A stretch of 64,000 nt of DNA, from contig NC_133663.1 in assembly GCF_037893015.1 (NCBI RefSeq), positions 142,979,297 through 143,043,296 of the forward strand, in the 5' to 3' direction. Positions 57,179-64,000 of the stretch are shown here, piece after piece. The position numbers and the translations under genes are program-made. Source of the stretch: Macrotis lagotis. Taxonomy: Eukaryota > Chordata > Mammalia > Peramelemorphia > Peramelidae. The notes below the pieces were generated by a model. The model saw nothing but the letters and a program-made list of their open reading frames with translations, had not been told where the DNA came from and did no database searches. The first letter of the stretch is position 1, and each line of letters starts with the position of its first letter.

Positions 57179-57897
57179 TTTTTATTTATAGCATATATTT
57201 CCTTTACCTGTTTTCTTGGGAAATAAAATTTGTACGAGTACACACAATTCTGCACAATACTTTGAGTCAAAAAGTACACGTAGTTCTACAGATGTTTGAC
57301 CCTAGTTTCAAATTGCTCTTAAAAATTTTTGCATCCATTAAAATCTCTCCCACTGTACATGGGTTTTCTAATTTTTCTACATCCCCATGCAATATTTGTC
57401 ATTTTTCTCTTCTATCATATCAACCAATCTACTATGTTGGAGGTGGTATTGTAGAGTTATTTTAGTTGGCATTTCTGTAAACAATATTGATTTATATCAT
57501 TATATGTAACTATTGCTAGTTTTGTTGTCTTTACCTGAAAATTCCCTGTTCATGTAACTTGATAATATATCAATTGGGGAATATCTTGTATGATTATAAA
57601 ATAGGTTCTATTCCTAAGATATTTGAGAGATAAAGCCTAAATCAGAGCAACTAGGTTCATTTATTGCATATTTTCTGTTTTTTTCTCATATAATTTACAT
57701 TGATTTTGTTGGTGCAAAACATCTTTCATTAAGTGGGCTCAAAATTATCCATCGAATATCATATGATTCTCTCTATATCCTGCTTTCTTCTCTTAAATAT
57801 CTGACAAGTAAAACTTTCTATGCACTTCTAATTTTATATTGGTATCATTCTTGATGTCTAAATCATGAATCCAGTTATCCAATTTGACTCTTTTTTA

Positions 57898-58041
57898 TTT
57901 TTTATTTTTTTTTGCAAGGCAATGGGGGCTAAGTGACTTGCCCAAGACCACACAACTAGGTAATTATTAAGTACCTGGGGCCAGATTTGAATTCAAATGC
58001 TCCTGACTCCAGGGCCAGTGCTCTATCCATCTAGCTGCCCC
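57898..58041 (-). mobile_element. SINE (WSINE1-like) inserted in L1
   Basis: The minus strand reads GGGGCAGCTAGATGGATAGAGCACTGGCCCTGGAGTCAGGAG to CATTGCCTTGCAAAAAAAAATA. The GTGGCACA segment of the head is deleted. An imperfect TSD: TTGACTCTTTTTTA (57,884-57,897) and TTGATTCCTTTATA (58,042-58,055). Confidence 0.9.
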
Positions 58042-58578
58042 TTGATTCCTTTATATATAGTGTAAGTTATTTTTCTATACTAAGTTTGTGGCTAATTCTT
58101 TTCCAATTTTATTAGCAATTTTAGTAAACTTTAAGTTTTGTTAAAAATCTTCGGGTTTCACAAAGAATAGATTACTATAGTGATTTTGTTAATTATATTA
58201 GGTACCTAATTTATTTCACTGATCTACTACAATCTGATATTGGTCTAATAATAGAGGTGTGTATCAATGGAATGATATCAAGTATTTATAAGTCAGATGC
58301 TTTTACTTATTTTTCATTAATTTCCTTAATTTTCTTGACCTTTTTTTCCTCCAGATGAAAACTTTTAATATTTCTTTCTAACTCCAAAAAATAATTCTTT
58401 AGTAATTTGACTGGAATGAATGTGAATAAACAAATTAAATTTGATAGAATTGTCATTTTTTTTTATTATATTGGGTCTGCATAGTAAAGAACAGTGAATA
58501 TTTCTCCAGTTGTTTAGAATCGACTATATATATATATGAAAGCTGATGATTTTTGTGGATTTATTTTGTATCCTAACC

Positions 58579-58712
58579 TTTTTTTTTATTTATTTACTGT
58601 CATGCATATGCACATATATATTTTTTTAAGTTTCAAAATTTCCTTCCACCCTCCCTTGCCACTGCTCCTCCCCTCAATGGCAAACAGTCAGGTTAGCAAC
58701 ATACATACATTT
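58579..58712 (-). mobile_element. L1 3' UTR end
   Basis: Plus-strand ATTTATTTACTGTCATGCATATGCACATATATATTTTTTTAAGTTTCAAAATTTCCTTCCACCCTCCCTTGCC, then CAAACAGTCAGGTTAGCAACATACATACATTTT. It matches the 3' UTR of the copy at 44,336 and is cut after about 130 bases. Confidence 0.8.
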
Positions 58713-58985
58713 TAAAGAAATTATTTATTTATTTTCATCAGTATGCACATGTATATTTTTGAATTATAAAATTTTCATCCACCTGACCTTCCCACCCCCT
58801 CCTCTCAGTGATGAACACTCAGGTTAATATTGTACATATACATATTTTGATAAACATATTTACAGTTTACTTATTTTCAGTATGAGTAATTAGGATTATG
58901 GGAAAGAAATACATAAGAGACAATTTTTATAAAATGCTCATCAGATTCTCCTGCCACTTTTCTGAATTTGTTAATTGTTTCATCT
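58713..58985 (-). mobile_element. L1 3' UTR end, second copy
   Basis: The same 3' UTR starts again (AAATTATTTATTTATTTTCATCAGTATGCACATGTATATTTTTGAATTATAAAATTTTCATCCACC) and extends further (GATAAACATATTTACAG, AATGCTCATCAGATTCTCC). Two 3' ends in tandem mean two insertions of the same subfamily. Confidence 0.8.
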
Positions 58986-59560
58986 GTTTATTTTTTTTTG
59001 GCTAATTCACTGGGATTTTCAAAATACATAATCCTAAATATTAGTTCCAGTTATTTATTTAAATTTTCAAGCAATGCTTTCTTTAATATACTTGAATGTT
59101 TTATTGTGTATTTGGCTTTTATAGCATAATTTTGTTGCTATTGTTTATTTCTTAATTTATTTTGTTTTAATTTATTTCCTTCAATGAGGGGAGGGGAAGG
59201 AGTTTAAATTATTTTAGTTTATCATTTTTTTCAAAGTTTTGAATTTTCTCATATTTCTCCCTCTCTCTCTCTCTTCCCTTCTGCCTCTCACAAACAGAAA
59301 GCAATCTTATATAGACTTAATATTTTTATCCATGCTAAACATAAATCAAAATAGAAGATGATGTGAGAGAAGAAACAGATGCAAAAGGAATAAAATTTTA
59401 CATGAAACAAAAGACAACTTTTAAAAATTGAATATAATTAGCTTTGAAATTCATTTAAACTCCAAGTAAATATAGATAGTAATTTTCATTAAAAGATCCT
59501 TAAAAATATCTTTGAAATGAAGTCCATCAAACTTGATCATCATTCCTGTTTTTGTTAGTG

Positions 59561-59596
59561 TTTCCCTCTCTCTGTCTCTCTCTCTCTGTCTCTCTG

Positions 59597-59679
<83 letters not shown>

Positions 59680-59736
59680 ATATGTGTGTGTGTTTGTATG
59701 TGTGTTTGTATACATACACAAACACACATATATATA
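59561..59736. repeat. (CT)n(TA)n(TG)n compound microsatellite
   Basis: A CTCTCTGT-rich run, a perfect CT run (59,603-59,640), TA (59,641-59,672), then TGTGTTTG/CACACA words. Overlapping frames on both strands are artefacts. Confidence 0.97.
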
Positions 59737-60460
59737 TGAAAACCACAATTTGTGTAGTCATTCCCAAGTAAAGTGTGTTGCCACAATTTCCAATTCTTTG
59801 CTACTACAGAAAAGATCTGCTTTGAATATTTTTGAACATATGATAATTTTTACCATTTTTCATATGTATCTACAGGATATAAATCTAGTAATAATATATT
59901 GTTTGAACAAATGGTAAGGACATTTTTATTGCCCTTTGAATATAATTCAAAATTGCTATCCAGAGAAGTTGGATAAGTTTACAACTCCACCAACAATAAA
60001 TAGCGTCCCAGATTTCCCACATTCCCTCCAACACTGATCATTATTCTATCTAGTTATAATTGGACAATCTGAGTGGTATGAGGTGATAACTCAGAGAAGC
60101 TTTAGTTTGCATTTCTCCAATCAATAATGATTTAGAAAATTTTTCATATGACTAGAGATGGCTTAGATTTCTTAGACTGACAATTGTCTTTCCAAATTCT
60201 TTGTCAATTTACCAATTGGTGAATGACTTTTTTTTTTATAAATTTTACTAATTTATCATATATTTTTAAAATGAGTCCCTTTTCAATAACACATTTGTAA
60301 AAAAATATTTCCCAAGTTATTATTTTCTTTTTAATCATGATTGCAGTGATTTTCTTTGTGCAAAAAATTTTTAATATAATGTAATCAAATATCTGGTTTA
60401 TTTTTTATAATGTTCTCCACTTCTTCTGTGGTGGTCATAAACTACTTCCCTTTACACAAA

Positions 60461-60523
60461 TACACACATACACACACACACACAGAAGCACACATGCACA
60501 CACGCACACACATACACACATTC
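60461..60523. repeat. (CA)n microsatellite at the HAL1-like 3' end
   Basis: An interrupted CA run (CACATACACACACACACACAGAAGCACACATG...). On the minus strand it is a (TG)n extension of the retroelement tail. Confidence 0.95.
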
Positions 60524-61379
60524 ATTTTATGGCTTATTTCTTTTTATATTACAATAATGCTGTTGCGAAAGTGAATATAACCCCCCTCATCCCCCCAAAA
60601 TTTGCAGAAACCTCAAGAGAAATGAATTGAGGGGGGGGGGAAAGTCTGTGTTCAGATTTCATTGGTTCTATCTCTGGAATCAGTTTTCTTCTTCATCATA
60701 AGACTAAGAGAGCAGTTCCTTCAATATCTTTTCCCTCAGTTGTTATTAGCTATATTTTCCTCCATTCTAATCCTAGCCACTTCCATTTACTCTGTTCTCT
60801 CTCTCCTTTCACCCTTTCCCTGCTCAGAAGTGTCTTGTATCTGATTATCCTCTCTCATGATCTTCCCTTTCTTCTATCACATACTCACCCCCTCTACTCC
60901 CCTGTCCCACTTATCCCACCCCTTTCCTCTCATTTTATTCAAGGGTAAGATAGATTTCTATACTCAATCAATTGTTCATGTTATTTCTTCACTGCATCAT
61001 TTCTGATGAGAATGAAAGTTCACTCATTCCCCCTTGCCTTCCCACTAATGCTCTAAAGCAAAAATTTCCCTTGACTCTTTTATGTGAAATATATTAAACT
61101 ACTCAACCTCTCCTTTCCCTTCCTCAGTACTTTCCTTTAGCACCTGTTGACTCCAGTTTTATAACATATTTTACCATTATATTAAACTCTCTCCTGTGCC
61201 TTGTCTGTATATGCTCCTTTTAATTGCTCTTATAAATGATTAGGTTCATATGAGGTATCAGTATCTTTTTTCCCATTCAGAAATACACACAGTCCAGCAT
61301 CCTTAAGTTCCTCATATTTTCAGTCCTTCTTCTCCACTCTCACTATGCTTCACCTGAGTCCTATACTTGGGCATAAAAC

Positions 61380-62330
61380 TTTCTGTTCATCTCTGGTCAT
61401 TTCAACAGGAAAGTATGAAAGTCCTCTGCTTCATTGAATGTCTGTCTTTTGCCTTGAAAGAGGATAGATTTGCTTGGTAGTTGATTCTCAGTTGCAAACC
61501 AAGTTCTTTTGCCTTCCTGAATATCATGTTCCAAGCCATACAAGTGCTCAGTGTAAACCCTGCTTGATCTTGTGTAATCCTGACTATAGAGCTACAGTGG
61601 TTGAAATCATTGTTTGGTATCTTTTAGTGCTTTCTCTTTGACTTGGGAATTAGGAATTTGGCTATAATATTCCTGTAAGTTATTCTTTTGGGATCTCTTT
61701 CAGGAGGTGGTTGGTGAAATCCCTTAATTTCTATTTTACCCTTTGCTTCTAGGATCTCAGAGCAATTTTGCTGTATTATTTCTTGAAAAATGAAGTCTAG
61801 GCTCTTTTCCTGGTCATGACTTTTAGGTAACCCAATAAATTTTAAACTATCTCTCTTGGATCTATTTTCTAGGTCAGTTGCTTTTCCAATGAGGCATTTC
61901 ATATTTTCTTTTAATTTTTCATTCTTCCTTTAGAATGCTTGCTTTAGTTACATTCTAAATTTGAAGTAGTAATTTTCTTCAGAGAGCTTTTTTATCTCCT
62001 TTTCCAGCATGTCAATTCTTCTTTTTAAGGCATTCTTTTCCTTATTTGCCTTTTAGGTTACTTTTTCCAATTGACCTAAACTGGTTTTTACATGTTATTT
62101 TCTTCAGTACTTTGCAATTCTTTCACCAAGCTGCTGATTGGTTTTCATTATTTATCTGTTTCACTCTCAATTCTCTTCCCAATTTTTCCTCTACCTAATT
62201 TATTTGATTTTCAAAGTCTTTTCTGAACTCTCCCATAGCCTGATTCAATTTCCTGTTTCTGTTGAAGACTTTGAATACAGAAGCTTGAACTTTGCCATCT
62301 TCTGAGTGTGTATTTTGATCCTCCATAGGA
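61380..62330 (-). pseudogene. ORF1 remnant of the HAL1-like element
   Basis: The region at 62,300-61,900 encodes the coiled-coil part, with stops. The open piece 61,902-61,624 reads MKCLIGKATDLENRSKRDSL, then KFIGLPKSHDQEKSLDFIFQ, EIIQQNCSEILEAKGKIEI and ERDPKRITYRNIIAKF. It matches the L1 ORF1 RRM (family LRLIGVPE, TLQDIIQENFP, RHIIVRF). The C-terminal domain follows at 61,620-61,400 with frameshifts. The family protein is an RNA-binding trimer; here it is inactive. Confidence 0.88.
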
Positions 62331-63727
62331 CCAAATTAATTTTCCACTGTCAGGTACTTTTTTTTTCCTGTTGTTTACTCTATTACTCAGGTGTGACTGA
62401 TTTAGCTCACTTCTAAGGCTTTTGGGTGGGACCTTAATTCTGCCAAGGTCTTATGAGAGGCTTTTACTGCTCTATTGCCTGTAGATGACCCCAAACCTTA
62501 CCCTCTGTCCTGGAGCTGTGATGAAAGTACTTGCTCTTCTATGGAAGCTTGGGGTCCAGATGGTGACCTGGGTCTTAATGTGAGCAAAAGCAGAGTCCTT
62601 TCCCAGGGATATCAGTGAGACCACTGCAGTCCCCCTGAGCCCCTTCCTGTCTGTTGCCTGAGGACTCTGGAAGATCTGGGTCACTACACAGTTTCCTATG
62701 TCAAGGATGCTCTGAGGCCAGTGCTGGCCAGGGCTCCATGCCCACTATGGTGGACAGAGACCTCTCCCTGATCCCTCCTGTGATCCCAGGTCCAGGAAGT
62801 CTGGAAACCCACCAATTCCCATTGACACAGGCAAGTCCAAGGATCTAGATGCCCCACGGGCTATCCCTAGAAGGCTGAACTGGTTTGCTCCTGCCTGGTT
62901 ACACTGTTGTTGGGCTGTGCTAAGTTCTGACTTCACTGCAGCTCTTTCCAACCCCTTATCCTGGCAAAACAGATCTTTTGTACAGATCTTCAACTTTGTC
63001 TTGGACTGGGAAATTGTATCACTCAGTATTTCTATGGCTTATTCCCCTTTACATTTTGGCTAGAGTCATAATTTGATGAGTTTTGGAGTGGATCAGTTTC
63101 TGGGAATTTGAGACTTAATGTCACCATCTTGACTCCCCTCCCAGCCCTTTCCATAGATTCCATAGGTTCCATAGAATTTATCCCTTGTTCTCTTATTTAG
63201 GTTATAATAATAATATCCTACCCCCTTTTGACTTTATTTTGGTATAGGGTATGAGATTTTGGCCTATTACCAGTTTCTGCTTTATCATCTTCTAGTTTTC
63301 CCAGTAGATTTTTTTGTTTTGTTTTGTTTTGTTATTGAAGAGTATGCTCTCATCTCAGAAACTGAGATTTTGGGGGTTTATCAAAAAGTAAATAAGTATA
63401 ATAATGTAATGATTCTCCGTTGTACCTAATCTATTCCAGTGACCCAGCACTCTATTTTTTAGCTAGTACAAAACAATTTTGATAACCAATGGTAAATAAT
63501 AGAATTTTAGATCTGGTATGGCTAGACTGTCTTCTTTTGCATTTTTTAATTTTCATTAATTCCATTGATATTCTTGAACTTTTACACAGCCATTTTTATC
63601 TGATTTAATTTGTATGAAAAGTTCTTAATAGTTGTTTTCATAAAGATTCAACTCTAAAGTATTTTGTGTTGTCTGAAGCTGTTTTAAGTGGGATTTTTCT
63701 TTCTTTCGCTTGCTGCTGATTACTCTT

Positions 63728-63880
63728 CTTTTTTTAGGTTTTTGCAAGGCCAATGGGGTTAAGTGGCTTGCTCAAGGCCACACAGCTAGGTAATTATTAA
63801 GTGTTTGAGACCAGATTTGAACCCAGGTACTCCTGACTCCAGGGCGGATGCTTTATCCACTGCTCCACCTAGCCACCCCT
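63728..63880 (-). mobile_element. SINE (WSINE1-like) with 12-bp TSD
   Basis: The minus strand reads GGGTGGCTAGGTGGAGCAGTGGATAAAGCATCC to CCATTGGCCTTGCAAAAACC and an A-tail. CTGATTACTCTT occurs exactly at 63,716-63,727 and 63,881-63,892. It interrupts the L1 RT-thumb sequence. Confidence 0.96.
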
Positions 63881-64000
63881 CTGATTACTCTTAATAATAT
63901 ACAGGAATGCTGAACATTTTATGTGAGTTTATTTTATATCCTGCAACTTTGTTAATGTAGTTAATTTGTTCCAGTAGTTTTTTTAGATTATTTTTAGAGG

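Larger units (their letters stand above)
56865..59215 (-). mobile_element. L1 ORF2 (late part), interrupted by later insertions
   Basis: The minus strand runs from the RT-thumb region (the block at about 58,340-58,560 matches 34,140-34,440) through the late ORF2 block (57,500-57,890 matches 33,430-33,800) to the C-terminal domain words at 57,300-57,480 and 56,870-56,975. A microsatellite (57,128-57,178) and a SINE (57,898-58,041) sit inside it. L1 3' ends at 58,579-58,985 separate the last piece (58,986-59,215), which may be RT sequence of the same copy. All frames are broken. Confidence 0.75.
60457..63144 (-). mobile_element. Complete HAL1-like element (ORF1 only)
   Basis: The 5' end is at 63,144 (minus strand GGGAGGGGAGTCAAGATGG). 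A GC-richer 5' UTR (63,144 to about 62,330) and an ORF1 region (about 62,330-61,380) follow. Then comes a purine-rich tail matching those at 11,752 and 34,589, ending at about 60,540, then AT-rich and (TG)n sequence to 60,457. No endonuclease or RT sequence is present between its ends. It is flanked by CCCTTTACA (60,448-60,456) and CCCTTTCCA (63,145-63,153), a TSD of 9 bp with one mismatch, and the interrupted L1 resumes on each side. Total length is 2.69 kb. L1 ORF2 supplied by an active L1 would be expected to have moved it. Confidence 0.82.
59225..64000 (-). mobile_element. L1 copy split by a HAL1-like insertion
   Basis: The minus strand order from right to left is: RT-palm/thumb region (63,154-64,000, continuing past the window, with a SINE inside), the HAL1-like element at 60,457-63,144, the late ORF2 and C-terminal domain (60,456-59,740), a microsatellite, and the 3' UTR (59,550-59,225). 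The two L1 parts join correctly: CATAAACTACTTCCCTTT on the left continues as CCCTTTCCATAGATTCC on the right, like CATAAACTGCTTACCTTTCCATAGTTC in the copy at 33,680-33,705. The frames are broken. Confidence 0.88.

Noticed and set aside
59527..59917. Long frames on both strands with Ser-Leu, Tyr-Ile or Arg-Glu repeats
   Set aside because: They are translations of the (CT)n(TA)n(TG)n microsatellite and its flanks.
62472..62993. GC-richer frames suggesting an exon or CpG island
   Set aside because: The stretch is the 5' UTR of the HAL1-like element, as its position between ORF1 and the 5' terminal word shows.

Overview
The window looks like intergenic or deep intronic nuclear DNA from a marsupial, most likely an Australian lineage such as a dasyurid. 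The strongest clue is a tRNA-derived SINE present in about 16 copies. Its body carries the words TTAATAATTACCTAGCTG and TGGCCTTGGGCAAGCCACTT, which I recall as the WSINE1 type of Australian marsupials (from memory, not checked). Older therian or marsupial layers lie underneath: MIR-like SINEs, MAR1-like CORE-SINEs and L2. The sequence is AT-rich. I found no intact host gene, no functional RNA gene, no CRISPR array and nothing bacterial. Almost every long open frame is a retrotransposon remnant, the opposite strand of one, or a translated microsatellite.

Layout. 1-4.2 kb: the 5' half of a minus-strand L1 (5' end near 4,210, ORF1, endonuclease, start of RT) running off the left edge, with a SINE in it. 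4.2-8.6 kb: anonymous DNA, a long L2 3' end holding a SINE with a target-site duplication (TSD), and a MAR1-like SINE. 8.6-16.3 kb: a pile of L1 pieces and ORF1-only 'half-L1' (HAL1-like) pieces in both orientations. 16.3-25.3 kb: quiet sequence with scattered SINEs and an L2. 25.3-35.8 kb: dense L1/HAL1 nesting with clear TSDs at several insertions. 35.8-55.6 kb: mostly unique AT-rich DNA with SINEs, MIRs, microsatellites, two L1 3' ends and one processed pseudogene. 55.6-64 kb: a stack of mostly minus-strand L1 fragments with a complete HAL1-like element inserted in one of them.

The best single gene-derived feature is a processed pseudogene of AK6 (adenylate kinase isoenzyme 6) at 38,591-39,418 on the minus strand. 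It has a recognisable Walker A motif, several disabling lesions, an A-tail and a perfect 14-bp TSD. The best mobile-element feature is the complete HAL1-like element at 60,457-63,144. It has a 5' end, an ORF1, no ORF2 and a 3' tail shared with other copies here, and it interrupts an L1 that resumes on its other side.

The parts relate through retrotransposition. L1 ORF2 protein (endonuclease plus reverse transcriptase) is the expected source of the A-tails and TSDs seen at the SINEs, the HAL1-like elements and the AK6 retrocopy. All L1 coding remnants visible here are truncated or frameshifted, so nothing in the window appears able to mobilise itself. I did not find an undescribed biological system. 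The points most worth a second look are the HAL1-like family, an unidentified 280-bp insertion flanked by a 21-bp direct repeat next to an L1, a CORE-SINE with two alternative tails, and an isolated perfect hairpin in unique DNA.
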